Source of the DNA: Siderastrea radians
Lineage: Eukaryota; Cnidaria; Anthozoa; Scleractinia; Rhizangiidae
Reading direction: 5' to 3'
DNA: 64,000 bases
Assembly (NCBI GenBank): GCA_964017195.1
Contig: OZ024888.1
Coordinates: 10,673,701-10,737,700, forward strand
A program made the translations under genes and the position numbers. Positions 44,700 through 56,680 of this stretch are shown here, one piece after another. Position 1 is the first letter of the stretch. Each line of letters begins with the position of its first letter. The notes beneath the pieces were generated by a model, which searched no databases, was not told where the DNA came from, and was given only the letters and a program-made list of their open reading frames with translations.

Positions 44700-44835
44700 C
44701 CCACCCCCCCCCCGCCCTCCCCCCTAGAATGTGCCGTTGTGAAGGGTATGGTGTTCAAACAGTTTAGTCTGGGATAGGGTCTAGAAATCAGAGATGTTTG
44801 GTATAGAAAAGCGTGTCATTTTTCGGGAAACTAAG
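44700..44835 (+). repeat. C-run and dispersed GGGTATGG repeat in P450 intron 2
   Basis: C-run, GAAGGGTATGGTGTTC and GGGATAGGGT words parallel the copy at 14427-14625. Confidence 0.45.
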
Positions 44836-44959
44836 TATTGTCACTGGGTGAGTCTGTTTAAAACTGCTTCTATCTTTTGCTTTCTCAAAGACCTTTTTGG
44901 TACCCAGAACGGTATTTTCCCTCTTAAAAACAAGAAGAAGTAAATTACTCTTGGTATCA

Positions 44960-45244
44960 CCCATCCTCGGAGACCCAGGGACAGATAGTGGGGGCGAATG
45001 GCAGATAAAACAGGCGAAATCGGTGCAAGCAGAAGCCTGGCGAGAGCGAAAGTTTATAAGACGGGCGGGAGAGCCCCTGGGAACAAACCTTTAATGGACT
45101 AGTTCAAGAGCCCATTTGCGTTCCTGCTTCTGATTGAGCACAAATTTTAAGGCATTGTATTTTGTGCCTAATCAGCGATTTCGATTTCGCCCGTTTTATC
45201 TGCCTCTCGCCCCGACTATCTGCCCCTGAGTCTCCGAGGATGGG
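44960..45244. mobile_element. MITE in intron 2 of the P450 pseudogene
   Basis: Ends CCCATCCTCGGAGACCCAGG and complement match over about 65 bp, including GGCAGATAAAAC and GGGCGAAATCG. Flanks TATCA and TATAA may be a diverged 5-bp duplication. The frame at 44897-45094 is a shadow. Confidence 0.75.
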
Positions 45245-46679
45245 TATAACCCGTTTGAGGTGACTTTACTCTAAAACCCACGCTTTTATCTGACTTTTGA
45301 CAATCCAAATACAGCAGTTGGGAGGTTTCGACTTAACATTCCATCGAAACGGTTAGTTTCTCAGTTTTTTCCTCACTCACTTTACTTTTCTGAAAGAGTG
45401 CCCCTCTTTTAAATTACAGGTGGTAAAGATATCGTACTTGGTAACTATGGACCAGCCTGGAGGTTTTATCGCAAATTATTTACTACAGCCTTGCACCAGT
45501 ACCTCTCGGACGTCCCTCTGACAGAGAGGAGAGTCTCAAACCAGGCCGAGAAATTGGTGCAGTTCATGGAAGAACAGGATGGAAAGCCTTTTGATCCTGC
45601 AGATTGCTTGATACGAGCCGTTGCTGATGTTATTTTGGAATTACGTTTAAAGAAGAATTTGACACAACAAACCCAGACTTAAATAAGCTTTTAAAACTGA
45701 ACGCGGATCTCGTAGCAAACAGCTATGATAGGCAACTGGCAGTTGTTTTAGATTTTTTTCCCGGTGGCACACTGCCTTCCCATTAAAGCATACGATCGCG
45801 TTCTCCAACCCGTTTTTCAAATGCACGAAATTATTCGCAAATTATTGAGAGAAAGGGAAGAGATATTTAATCCGACCGAAGCAGTTGAGGATTTCATCCC
45901 TTCTTTGCGCCAAACGTGATCTCCAGATGAATGTGAGGGTGACGAAGAGAGAGCCGCTCTTCTTTCGGAAGACTATTTTATCGCTACCATCGAGGACATA
46001 TTTCTGGGTGGCTATGAAACAACCAGTGCCACTTTGAGATTGGCCATCGCGTTCTTAGCTGGTTATCCAAAGTACCAGGAAGACATTCAGCGACAGTTAG
46101 ATGAAGTAGTTGGGAATCGAAGATCCTCTTTGGAAGATCGCCCTAATCTGCCCCTCGTTCAAGTAACGATTTTAGAAACGCTTAGGGCTGGAAACGTGGC
46201 TCCTCTTGCAATTCCTCATCTTACCGTCACCGATACAACGCTCTGTGGCTGTCGTGTCCCCAAAGATACCATCGTCTTCGCTAACATCGAGTCCATTCAC
46301 CTGGATCCCAAATGCTGGGAAGACCCCACAGTGTTTAACCCGTACCGCCATATTGACACAGACGGCCAGCTGATCACCAACCAAGGCAATTTCTACCCTT
46401 TCGGAGCTGGTCGTCGAGTTTGCGCAGGTGAAGCTCTGGCTAAAGTTGAGCTGTTCTTGTTTGTCTCGTGGTTGCTTCAAAACTTCACTTTCGTCCCTGC
46501 GGGAGGGCATCCACCCAGTATTAAAGGAACTGTGAGCCAGTTTCCCACTCGATACAAGATACGTGCTATCAAACGAAACTGATCGAGTGAGATCATGCTA
46601 ACAATGCTAACAATGCTACTAGTTTAACCCCCCTTCTGCTGATGTTATAAACATCGCAAAAATTCTCCTTATATTTTAA

Positions 46680-46825
46680 CCCTTTAAACTCCAACAGTGA
46701 TCAGCGTCAAAATGATGAAGGGTCTTGATGCTTAAGCAAATTCGCAAATTCTCCCAGCTAATGCCATGAGAAATATGTGAAGAACAGCAAGGAAAGTCTG
46801 CAAGCTAACATTAGGGCTTAAAGGG
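46680..46825. mobile_element. piggyBac-like MITE (TTAA)
   Basis: TTAA lies on both sides (46676-46679, 46826-46829). The left end is CCCTTTAAACTCC and the right end, complemented, is CCCTTTAAGCCC. CCCTTT beside TTAA fits piggyBac-type termini. 146 bp, non-coding. Confidence 0.75.
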
Positions 46826-46829
46826 TTAA

Positions 46830-48617
46830 CAACAATCCTTTTCAGGTGTACGCCCACCGAATGATCTACTTATACATGACAATACCAACATCCATTTTCC
46901 TTTAAAATCGTTTTCTGGTTTAAAACTACTTTATCGATGTCTTCAATGAACTCAGTTTTGACAATGAGCGATATATCTGCTCATATCCGGTGTCTGTATC
47001 ATGTAGTGACTGGGAGCATAGCTATGAATTACTACGCCAATCGGATAGGATGTTAGTCCATCGCAAAATTTCCCCTCGCCTCCCCCCGTCCCCCAAGGAT
47101 TTGAATGGGTTTCCGTATCACAGGGATTATGCTCGCCGGTTTGTAATGCTTTAAAAAGCTAATAGTCACATTTTCCTAGATGAAAACCTAAAATTAATGG
47201 TCCATTTCTTGTTTAGACACCAAAATATTTCGGTGAAGCTATTAGGGCTTTACCTCGGTGTAAGAACCTGTGAAACTCACGGATGACGTAAAATAAAAGA
47301 AACAAAACACGTTAAACAAAAGGGTACAGCAAAACAATAACTAACAAACGAAGAAAATCTTGTCAGGTTCTTACATCGAGGAAAAACCCACCATTAGTGT
47401 CTTTGGCCACAGCTGGCCTGGATGGAATGGATCAGTTTCAATTTGTGCCTGTATCTTGCAAAAATCATGGAAAAACTTATTATGGTTTGTACTCTTTGCG
47501 AAAATTCACTTGATACCTTTCTCTTGGTGTTCCAGGATAAATAATTAAATGATAATAATATTTTATTAGGAGCATTTTTGTGTGAGTGAAGGCATTTAAT
47601 CATAATTTTAGCAAAGTTTTGACGAAACGCGAGCAAAATCCCCGTGAGAAAGACCCTTAAACTGGTGAAAATTTATACACCAAGGTAGATAAAGACAATA
47701 AATGTGGAGTAGAGTTTGTTGTGCGAAGAAAGCCATCGTTTGATTGTACACTTTTTACCCAAATTTTAACCTTCCTGGTTCATACTTCGTTTTGATGATT
47801 TTTCCAAGTTCTTTGAATGTGTAAGTGTCACATGTTAATTATTCTGCAAGCGTACATTTTGAATTAATAAAGGCTATTTTTGGACTTCGTATCTTCTAAT
47901 CCTAGAAGACGGATCCAAAGTGGCAGGGTCCAGCTTTATCGCGCCCTTTCCGTCCTCTCTTGTTTTCCTAACAATATGGCGTCATACATTGACGTACGTG
48001 TTCTATATTTAGAATATTTTTTGAAAGCACTAGATAAATATTACTTTGGAAAAAACCATATACACGCAGGCTCAAGGGCCAAAGATTTAAAATATGGGAG
48101 ATACAGGGCAACTGCAGAAGTGTAAATACTTTTAAAATAGATTGTAAAAAACTATCATTGGAATAGGCCATGTATGGGAGTTATCTCAACCTCTCTTGCT
48201 TTTAATGAATTCGCACACTTTCCTGAGCTTCAACTCTCTCTGCAGTCAAAATTTGCAAATCCCTAAACTTTAAACAATTTCGGAGTCACAACGAATCTGG
48301 AATTGCAAATGTAAATCTTTGAATCCGGATAATTTAAATTTGATAATTTTTGGAGGGTCAAAAGTCTTCTCGCTAATCTCACAGTTTGGTTTTGACTTGG
48401 AAAGGGTAATGATTCTTGTATTGCAATGTTTTCATGACGTCTAAAAGAAATTTCACCTCATCATTTCTCTAACACTGCATGGGCTTACTTTCAACGAAAT
48501 GTTAGAACTCAGTTTTTGAGGATTAGTATAACTGCCAAAATGTTGACGAAGTATAAACTGTTCAGTTACTTACACGTGCCTCTATGCCATTTGGTTACCA
48601 AATGCAAATACATAATT
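46830..48617. other. No supported gene
   Basis: A possible first exon ATGGCGTCATACATTGAC|GTACGTG sits at about 47976, but its frame also reads on and nothing confirms it. Frames at 47360-47636 are opposed and domain-less. Confidence 0.3.
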
Positions 48618-49358
48618 CTGGAATGTTCATTGTGTTTTGACCAATCACGTGCGAGACCTTGCAACCGCAGAAAACGAACGGGTTTCTCAGTCACGGAACA
48701 GATTTGGTTCTCAATTTGTTTCGAAAGACCTTCATCTTAACTTACAAGAATTTAAATTGTTACTTCTTTCTATCTGAAAGCCACATGCACTACCCAGCGA
48801 AAAATGTGTGTGGTCTTTGGCTTGTTGCGGATGCATTGTAGCAACGGCCGCGAATTGTCGAAACCGGCGTTCGTTATTCTTTAAACCGTTGCTAGATTTG
48901 AAAATTTGTCATTTTCAAAATTTGCAACTAGACGTTGTATGATGCAAGCCCGGCTCGAAGGCATGGATGATTCGGTCTAAATAAATCGAGTCGGCTGTGC
49001 TATCAATGGGTGAATCTGGAGGGCGGAACATTGCAGTTTTTACATCAAGGTGAAATAACTGCCGCTTGAGTTGCTTTTATTTGAAATGTCGGAAACGCTA
49101 ATCGTTGCGTCGGCTTCTCGAAAAATTTTATTCTCCAAAAGCGCTCAAACCCATTTCCGCTAGCGTAGTGCGTCCCCCAGTGGCTCTCAGATAGAAAGGA
49201 ATAGCGCTTTCAATTTCTGTAACTATACAGATGAAGATTAAACCTTGACGTTTTTCGAAACAACTCAAGAACCAACCCGATTCCATGACTGAGAACCCAT
49301 TCGTTTTCTGCGGTTACAAGGTCTCGCATGTGATTGGTCAAAACACACATTCCAGGAA
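48618..49358. mobile_element. Inverted-repeat element with about 110-bp ends
   Basis: 48618-48730 and 49245-49358 are inverted copies sharing GTGTTTTGACCAATCACG, AGACCTTGCAACCGCAG and AAACGAACGGGTTTCTCAG. The about 510-bp centre has no coding content. Outer ends start CTGGAATGT. The target duplication is unclear. Confidence 0.7.
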
Positions 49359-50206
49359 TATTTTCAGTGTTCATGGTTTTCTTAGTTTGAGTGTAAGATG
49401 ACGAAGCACTGCAAGAAGATCCATTTCAAAACTTGTCTCTATTTCTACTTATGAACTCTCCATGACTTCCTTTTTATCCTCATTTGTAGCCATGACGAGT
49501 GGATAACTTTTGTCAAGGACGATTATCAGTTATAAGAAAAAGACAATTAAAACGATGAGAGAAAAATGTATTTGAGAACGCGTTAACCATGAGCATAATA
49601 CTGAACATCGACTGAACAAATTTCCTTTTGAAGTGGTCAAAACTTTCGCAGTCAAACATTGGGCGCCATCGTGGTGTCTTTACCAAGTAATGAATATTGT
49701 GACAGTGAAATCAGTCAAGTGTTTGAGAGGGGACGGGTACTGAATCTCCACTGAATCACACATTACTCGGACGAATGTGTACTGAAGGATAAGTCCGAAG
49801 TACATTGCTCACATCGAGGACGTAAAATAATTTTTATTCAACTGTTTCTTACAAGGTTCGTTTGTAGGACGTATTTCCGAAGTGAGCAGCACTGACATAC
49901 AACACGTTAGCGAAACGACCTATAAGGCGTTAGCGAATTGACCTAACACGTTAGCGAAACGACTTAGGACGTCAGCGAACTGGACGTTAGCGAAACAACC
50001 TCGTAGGCGAAACGACCGGTTACCTTTTCTTCAGAATGCATTCATCCCAGCAACTGTTCTGGTTTTCACAATATTCACGGCGTTTGTGAATCGCAGGGAA
50101 GGTGACGTCAGAGAGACGGGGAGGGCTTTCAATATCAGATCCAAAAAAATGGTAACGTCACGACAGTTTAAGTGACGACCGTTGCAGGACATCTTAGCAC
50201 CACGTT
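49359..50206 (+). repeat. Upstream part of the second paralogous locus
   Basis: CGTGGTGTCTTTACCAAG near 49672 pairs with 36640. 50036-50206 pairs with 37455-37640. A triplet of GTTAGCGAAACGACCT-like phrases (49910-50020) forms a short local repeat. The region ends at the LINE target duplication ACGTT (50202-50206). Confidence 0.55.
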
Positions 50207-50282
50207 AGGGGGAACTGGGATCGAGCGTCATGGCGGGTGGCAGCTAGCTTTGGAACTGCTTCCTTCTTTTCCCCGTTACCAC

Positions 50283-51176
50283 ATGGTTCGACAAAATTAT
50301 ACAAGGCGAAAACGAGAGGACCGACAAAGTAGCTCGCCTGAATCGGTCAAACCACCTCCGAAGGCCGCAAAGTCTTTAACAGACACAAAAGAGGACGAGT
50401 CCGTGATGGCGGCATCTTCGACTGAAGAAGCAAACATAAGCCTCGAAGACATCAAAGAAACGCTCGACAGCATTCAAGCTACAATTGAAAAAGTTCTGTT
50501 TGAAAATGGGCAAGTCAAGACTGAATTGAAAGAACTGAAGGCATCCCTCAAGGCAAAGGACCGCGAAGTAAAAAATTTGCAAGAATCTTTGTCCAAAACA
50601 CGTGAGACCAACCAGTTGCTTAAAGCAGAACTCGAGGCTGCTAAAACAAAGATAAAAAAACAAGAAGAGGAAACTTACAACTTATGGGACAGTCTCGATA
50701 GTCTTGAGCAGTATACAAGGAAAAACAGTCTGGAAATCATTGGCATTCCGGCGGAATGTGAATCTACAGAAGAAGCGGTCCTAAAGGTGGCGAACGCTTT
50801 GGAAGTAGACATAGATTCTAGTAGCATCGAAATATCTCATCGAATCAGGAGAAAGAAGAATGACAACGCTCTAATTGTCAAGTTTGTCAACCATAAGGAT
50901 AAAACGAAGCTATATAAGGCAAGAGCAAAGTTGAAATCGGTTAAAATGACAAGCTTGTTTCCAAATTCTCCTGCCGTGCCTCCTGAAAAGGACCGTATTT
51001 TCATCAACGAAAACCTAACAGATCACAGACGCTATGTTATGGGACAAGCCAGCAAAATGAAAAGAGATGGTCTTCTTCATAGTTTCTGGTCAATGGATGG
51101 TAAGATATTTGTTAAAACTTCGCCTCAGGGAAATCCTACAAGGATCTTCAGTGTACATGATCTCGATAATTTGTAA
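50283..51176 (+). CDS. LINE ORF1 protein (L1 ORF1p-like)
   Basis: 297 residues from ATG 50283 (MVRQNYTRRKRE). The frame is open further upstream, but that stretch crosses the element's 5' boundary, so 50283 is chosen. A basic N-terminus is followed by a long coiled coil (about residues 50-150, heptads through LKELKASLKAKDREVKNLQE). Next come the conserved LEQYTRKNSLEIIGIP and an RRM-like and C-terminal domain (SHRIRRKKNDNALIVKF). ORF1 proteins trimerise, bind LINE RNA and act as chaperones in the retrotransposition particle. The frame is intact here, unlike ORF2. Confidence 0.88.
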   Translation: MVRQNYTRRKREDRQSSSPESVKPPPKAAKSLTDTKEDESVMAASSTEEANISLEDIKETLDSIQATIEKVLFENGQVKTELKELKASLKAKDREVKNLQESLSKTRETNQLLKAELEAAKTKIKKQEEETYNLWDSLDSLEQYTRKNSLEIIGIPAECESTEEAVLKVANALEVDIDSSSIEISHRIRRKKNDNALIVKFVNHKDKTKLYKARAKLKSVKMTSLFPNSPAVPPEKDRIFINENLTDHRRYVMGQASKMKRDGLLHSFWSMDGKIFVKTSPQGNPTRIFSVHDLDNL

Positions 51177-51520
51177 TTACATCAATTCTGCTCAATTCTG
51201 AAGATTTACTTCGTCAGCATTAATTTGTTAATATCAACGGGAAACAAGCTCGCGCTTATCAGGAAAATTAACGTGGTAGTGGAAGGGAGGTTCGGTTTCA
51301 CTTTCTGATTCCCTTCCAGTTTGAAAGTATTCATTTGCTTTATTTTATTTTTCCTTTGGTTGATTAGTAATACTTTCAAGACTCCCAGTAACTTTTTTTT
51401 TCCTTTTTTTGCGCTCGTGTTTGTGCTTATGTGTTTGTGCTTTGTTTCTGTTATTATCCCAGTTGGCTTGATTTCTATTGTAATTGTGTAACACAACAAT
51501 AATCTTTTGTTAATTTAGAT

Positions 51521-54500
51521 ATGGTTTACCAAAATGTTAAAGTTCTCTCACTTAATGTTCGGGGAGTACGCAATCAGATCAAACGTAGAGCTATATTTAC
51601 ATATTTAAAGCGACAAAAAGCTGATATCTATTGTTTACAGGAAACGTATTCAAACGAACTTGACGAAAAAATTTGGCAAGCTGAATGGGGCGGTAAAGTT
51701 GTCTTTTCGCACGGTAGCCAACACTCCAGAGGGGTTTGCATGCCATTGAAACCTAATTCGCTTTTATCCTTAACAAATTCACGTGCTGATTCGGATGGCA
51801 GATACATAATTGCCGAGTTTGCTGTAGGAGATGAGATTATATGCATAACAACAATATATGCTCCGAATGAATGTCGTCAACAAAAAGCATTCATCCAATC
51901 ATTAAGCAAAATCTTAATGTCCACAACGGACATAGCAAAATTAATTATTACAGGTGATTGGAATGTAACATTATACCCTTTAGATAAATCCGGCGGCCAA
52001 CCATGGAAAGAAACTAGCTACAGAAATTTGATCATAGATCTTATGGAAGAACTAGGCCTCATTGATGCTTACCGGTTAAAACATCCAAAAACTAAAAAAG
52101 CCTTTACTTACGAATCCAAACCTCTTAAACTAAAATCGAGAATCGATTTTTTCTTAGTTGCACAGTCTTTTCAAAATAACATCAATAAAGTGGAAATCAG
52201 AATTTCGAATGCCCCTGACCACAAAGCAATTTTTCTCAGCATTTCGATTAAAGATGAATTTAAACGAGGTCCCGGGAACTGGAAATTCAATAACCAACTA
52301 CTGGATGACGAGGTCTACAAAACAACTATCAAGGACTGTGTTCAGGAAGCCTTGGAATATTACAAGAATATTGAAAGTAAGCGGCTTCTATGGGAGCTAA
52401 TAAAAATGGAAATTCGTTCGAAAACGATAATTTACTCAAAATCCAAAAGAAAGGAACTCAAGCATAGGGAATCGGCAATTCAAGAAAGGCTACAAAAATT
52501 AGACTACCTGATATGCAATAATTTAGATCTAAGTAAACAAACCTTGGACGAGTTCGAGGAAGGAAAAAAAGAACTTGAAGACATTTTCGAAAAAAAAGGC
52601 AAAGAAGCAATTTTTCGATCAAAATCCCGTTGGGTAGAAATGGGTGAAAAACCTACAAGATATTTCTTTAAACTACGAGGAAAAAGTTATTCTACAGCTT
52701 AAGACTAGAAGTGATGAAATAATCACAGATATAAAAGAAATAAACAAAGAAATAGAAATATATTTCAGCGAGCTCCTTCAATCGCAACTCGATACCACAC
52801 TGAAAAGAGAGTCGAATAAATTATTTTCGGACTTTGTAAGTGGCTTAGATATTCCAAAAGTGAGCGACGAGGAAAACGCTTTGATAGAAAAAGCACTCAC
52901 AATTGAAGAATTAAAAGCATCGCTTAAGTCTTTTCAAAATAATAAAACACCGGGCGACGATGGACTTACTAAAGAATTCTATGAAGTTTTTTTGACATAC
53001 TTGGGGAACATCTACTTAACTCCTATAATGAAGCCTTTGTCAATGGTCAATTGTCTGTATCACAAAGAAGGGGCGTGATAACATTGATCCCTAAAGAAGA
53101 CTCCTGTTTGATCGACCTGTCAAATTGGCGCCCGATAACCCTTCTCAACGTCGATTATAAAATCTTAACTAAAACAATTGCTAGACGAATAGAGCCAATT
53201 CTACCTAATATTATCCACTCCGATCAGTCCGGTTTTATCAAAGGAAGATACATTGGGCAAAATGTAAGACTATTATGTGATATTATGGAATACTCAGATA
53301 CCAATAAACTCCCCGGCATTCTTCTATTTCTCGACTTTAAGAAAGCTTTCGATTCCATAGAATGGAAGTTTATAGATAAATCCTTAGAATTATTCAATTT
53401 TTGTCCGAGAATTAGAAACTGGATATCTACTCTTTATTCAAGTGTCGAAAGTGGGGTAATAAATGCAGGTTTCATGACCAATTACTTTAAAGTCTCGCGG
53501 GGGGTTCGCCAAGGGTGTCCCTTAAGTCCCTTTCTTTTTGTCATTGCAGCCGAACTTCTTGCTACCAAAATTAGACAAAGTGCACTGTGCAGGGGCTTCC
53601 AACTTCCAAATAATAAAGAGGCGAAAATTTCCCAATTTGCGGACGATACGACCATCATAGCTAAGGATGTTGAGTCAGTTAAACAGGTCCTAGAATTAAT
53701 CAAAGAATTTGGCGCTATCTCCGGCTTGGAAATAAACCAAAGGAAAACGAAGGCTATGTGGATTGGCTCTAGCAAAGCAAATAAACAAAAAATCTTAAAT
53801 TTCGAATGTCCACGCGATCCGATTAAATTTTTGGGAACACATCTTTCATATGACAACGTAAAAAACAACAACAGCAACTTTAGTCTCAAGATCCAGAAAA
53901 TGGAGATCAAACTTAACATCTGGCTATCTCGGGATCTGACTCTTTATGGCAGAACATTACTTGCCAAGTCGCTAGGAATTTCTCAGCTGATTTACTCGGC
54001 CTCAATGCTCTCTGTTCCGGAGTCAATCATTCAGCAAGTCCAAAGTAAACTTTTCGCGTTTTTGTGGAAAAACAAAAAGGATAAGATCAAACGTGAGGTG
54101 CTCTATCTGCCACTGTCAAAAGGAGGCTTAAAGTTTCCATGCTTTGGTACAATGGTAAAAGCGTTACGATTAAGTTGGATCAGCAGATTCTTACTCGGGT
54201 CAGATGAATCATGGAAAGCAATTCCAAAATCTTACTTTACCAAACTTGGCGGGCTTCCCTTCATTCTAAAATGCAACTACAACACGAAAAAACTTTGCGA
54301 AAAATTACCCACTTTCTATAGAGAGCTGCTAGACTATTTCGCTGATCTGCGAAATAATTTCGAGGATATGCACCAAAAAACGTTTATTCTGTGGAATAAT
54401 AAGGACATAACCATTGAAGGAAAATCTATCTACTGGAAAGCTTGGTTTGATAAAGATATTCACTTTGTCCAAGATCTTCTAAACAAGAACGGCAATTTCC

Positions 54501-55242
54501 TCTCGCTATCTGAACTCAACGACAAATACAAACTGAAAACCAATTTTTTGAGATATCAACAAATCATCTCCGCAATACCAGTATATATACGAAATGAGGC
54601 TTCGCAATCTCTCATTACACGACGACTTTCCGAACAGGATGATAATTTGTTTCAGCTTTCAAAAGACAAAGTGTTAATCCTTCCCAAAATGCGATGCAAG
54701 GACTACTACCAATTATTCCTAGAAAAAAAAGACAAGTTACCAACCGCAAAAAAACATGGTCAGAAAAAAATGAAGTGATTGCAGACAATTGGGAAAAAAG
54801 TATAAATAATATATACAAAACAACTAAAGATAACAAGCTGAAACAATTCTCATTCAGACTTTTGCACCGTATTCTCATCACCAAAAAAGAACTTAAACGC
54901 TATGGAATTGTCAGTAATAGTGAATGCGTGGAGTGTCACGAACCAGACTCCCTTGAACATACCTTCATGGAATGCACATCCTCTCTTAAACCATATGAAG
55001 ACATTTTAAATTGGTTTAATGCACAACACCACACGAACATCAACCCCACTGTCGCTCAGATATTATTGAACTTCTGTCAGTTATCACCTGTGTCAAATTC
55101 ACTTCGTTTCAGAAAAATCTCATTGCTCCTACAGCATGTGAAGCAATATATTTATGCAAACAAATCATTGAATAAGAATTTAGGCAGGGCAGAATGCATT
55201 TCAAAACTTGAAAGAACATGGAAAATCAACAAGATAGTCTAA
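51521..55242 (+). pseudogene. LINE ORF2: endonuclease-reverse transcriptase, three frame breaks
   Basis: The frame starts MVYQNVKVLSLNVRG. The apurinic-type endonuclease shows LNVRG, LQETYS, GDWNV, SRIDFF and PDHKA. The reverse transcriptase follows with WRPITLLNVDYKI, SGFIKGRYIGQN, LFLDFKKAFDS, RQGCPLSPFLF and the catalytic FADDT (about 53636-53650). The C-terminus has a CVECHEPDSLEHTFMEC zinc-knuckle-like motif. Breaks occur near 52675-52700, 53015-53050 and 54740-54778, the last amid long A-runs. Each could be decay or, for the A-runs, an assembly error. The protein nicks DNA and copies the LINE RNA. Confidence 0.88.
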
Positions 55243-55436
55243 AACGATTTGATTGTGCTTTCCCCAGCCTTCGCTCCAATGTTATTTACTTAATTATTTA
55301 GTTACATATCCTTATTGCTTTATCGTAATTAGTTATGGCACTTTGTTAAACTACTACTAATACTTTAACTCCACTGTATTTTATTGTGTATCTTTTTTTG
55401 TTTGCAATAAAGTCTATTAAAAAAAAAAAAAACGTT

Positions 55437-55740
55437 GACGACGGCAGTCGGAGAACACACAGGGGCATGGGCCATACTGTGGATATTGACAACAACGAAA
55501 TGGTTGCTATGGAGAACGACACTGTGGGTAAGGGTCGAAGATGCAATCAAGAATTGTAAACCGAGACTGTATATGAAACCATCCTGTGGTTTACTTGGAT
55601 TTTTTGTCACGTGGCTTTGGCAGCTCGGCAAGTGACGGATATCAGTGATCAATATTCGTTACTTGATAAAGGCACCAATACTATAGTACAAAAATGGTTA
55701 ATAAAGACTTCATCTAATTAACTATTAAACTAACTATATA
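55437..55740 (+). repeat. Paralogous locus, continued after the LINE
   Basis: GACGACGGCAGTCGGAGAAC to about 55660 matches 37636-37810 in order (GGGGCA, TATTGACA, AACGACACT, GTGGCTTTG). The minus-strand frame 55365-55652 resembles that at 37497-37769 only in part. Confidence 0.6.
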
Positions 55741-56180
55741 CCGTAAACTGCCGCTTACAAGCCCTGGGCTTATACAACTTCGTAAGGGGTTTTGGTCGGG
55801 CTAATAAACAGAGGGGCTTATATCCAGGGGGGCTTATAAGCGGAATGAAAAAAACGTTTCGAAATGAGCCACATCAGAGTTGATCGAAATACGTTTTTAA
55901 TTTACAAGTTTTTACTTAACCTTCGAAACGTCATAATAATTCGAATTCATTTCAATTTTAACAACAAAATCAAACCGGGACGTAACAAAACAGAAGCTCA
56001 GGGTTCATCTTCGCAGTGTGCTGTGAGTGCTTGATATTAAGGAAACAAGAAAAACTCTGATAGGCGCTTATATTCGGGGGGGGGGGCTTATAACCGGATG
56101 TATTTTTTGTTTACAGGTATAAGGGCCTAAAAACCGGAGGGGGCTTATAAGTGGGGGGGCTTATAAGCGGCAGTTTACGG
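55741..56180. mobile_element. TA-flanked MITE, CCGTAAACTGCCGCTTA ends
   Basis: CCGTAAACTGCCGCTTA and its complement bound 440 bp, with TA on each side (55739-55740, 56181-56182). GGGGGCTTATAAG words recur inside both ends. Non-coding. Confidence 0.85.
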
Positions 56181-56184
56181 TATC

Positions 56185-56535
56185 ACATTAAGAAAAATAA
56201 TCTGTTTTACAAGGAAGCCGTGAGTAAAAACTATGTCCAAGACTTATAATTAACTGTTGTAGATCACTCTGGAAATTAATTGTAGTTGGCCAGTTTTGTT
56301 TTTTAAGGGAAATCGACTGTCTTATATCCAGAGGTAAGCTGTTCCGTTCCATAACAGAGCCGGCTCGATAACTGAAGCTTCTTTTACAGTAATTAATACC
56401 GGGCTGTAGTATTGAAAACCTACATTTACTATTGCATTCATAGCTCAAGGTGTCAGAACCAGGGAACGCTGAACAAAACGAGAACTAAGGTATTCAGAAA
56501 CCCAACCATTTACGACGTTATGTAGATACCAGTTT
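56185..56535 (-). pseudogene. Non-LTR retrotransposon RT C-terminal fragment (CR1/L2-like)
   Basis: Minus-strand text NVVNGWVSEYLSSRFVQRS, then in another frame NSKCRFSILQPGINYCKRSFSYRAGSV, NSLPLDIRQSISLKK, is the familiar tail of CR1/L2-type ORF2 proteins (KRSFSYSGA..WNSLP). A stop and frameshifts make it dead. It directly abuts the TA-flanked MITE. Confidence 0.7.
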
Positions 56536-56680
56536 GCTTGATAGAAAAATTTTGGATCCTTCAAAGAAAACTAGTCGCTGACGACGGCAAGTGCAAGATA
56601 CTCGGTAGAGACACTGGATGTTGGGCATTCACCTCCCCTCTCCTCCCCCCAGCAGAATATTATTCGGTGACGTCACTGCG
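56536..56680 (+). repeat. Paralogous segment corresponding to the upstream of copy 2
   Basis: AAAATTTTGGATCCTTCAAA and TATTCGGTGACGTCACTGCG match 37855-37872 and 38067-38085. The homology stops exactly where the inverted-end unit begins. Confidence 0.65.

Larger units (their letters stand above)
43668..46582 (+). pseudogene. Cytochrome P450 (clan 2, CYP1/CYP17-like), broken three-exon copy
   Basis: Exon 1 (43668-43879) encodes an N-terminal membrane anchor (NVLLLLLLLFILHYM) and the proline-rich hinge MPPGPRLPTLPVLGN, then a donor GTCAGT. Exon 2 (44518-44674) reads LTKNYGRVFSMKLGSYKLV and ends at GTATGC. Exon 3 (45420-46582) holds the rest: GGYETTS (I-helix), ETLR (ExxR), FNPYRH and the heme loop PFGAGRRVCAGE. 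Lesions are a TGA at 44671-44673, a one-base loss near 45645, a one-base gain near 45764 and a TGA at 45917-45919. The last 182 codons (46034-46582) are open. P450s of this type are ER-bound monooxygenases acting on steroids or xenobiotics. It is closely similar to 62982-64000. An AATAAA lies at 47866. Confidence 0.85.
50207..55431 (+). mobile_element. Full-length L1-type LINE with poly(A) and target duplication
   Basis: The element has a 5' UTR (from AGGGGGAACTGGGATCG), ORF1, ORF2, a 3' UTR with AATAAA at 55406-55411 and an A-tail ending about 55431. ACGTT is found on both sides (50202-50206, 55432-55436). The host sequence resumes as GACGACGGCAGTCGGAG, matching the unoccupied paralogous site near 37640. 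Structure and proteins place it in the L1/Tx1 group. ORF2 has three frame breaks, so this copy cannot move by itself. Confidence 0.9.
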
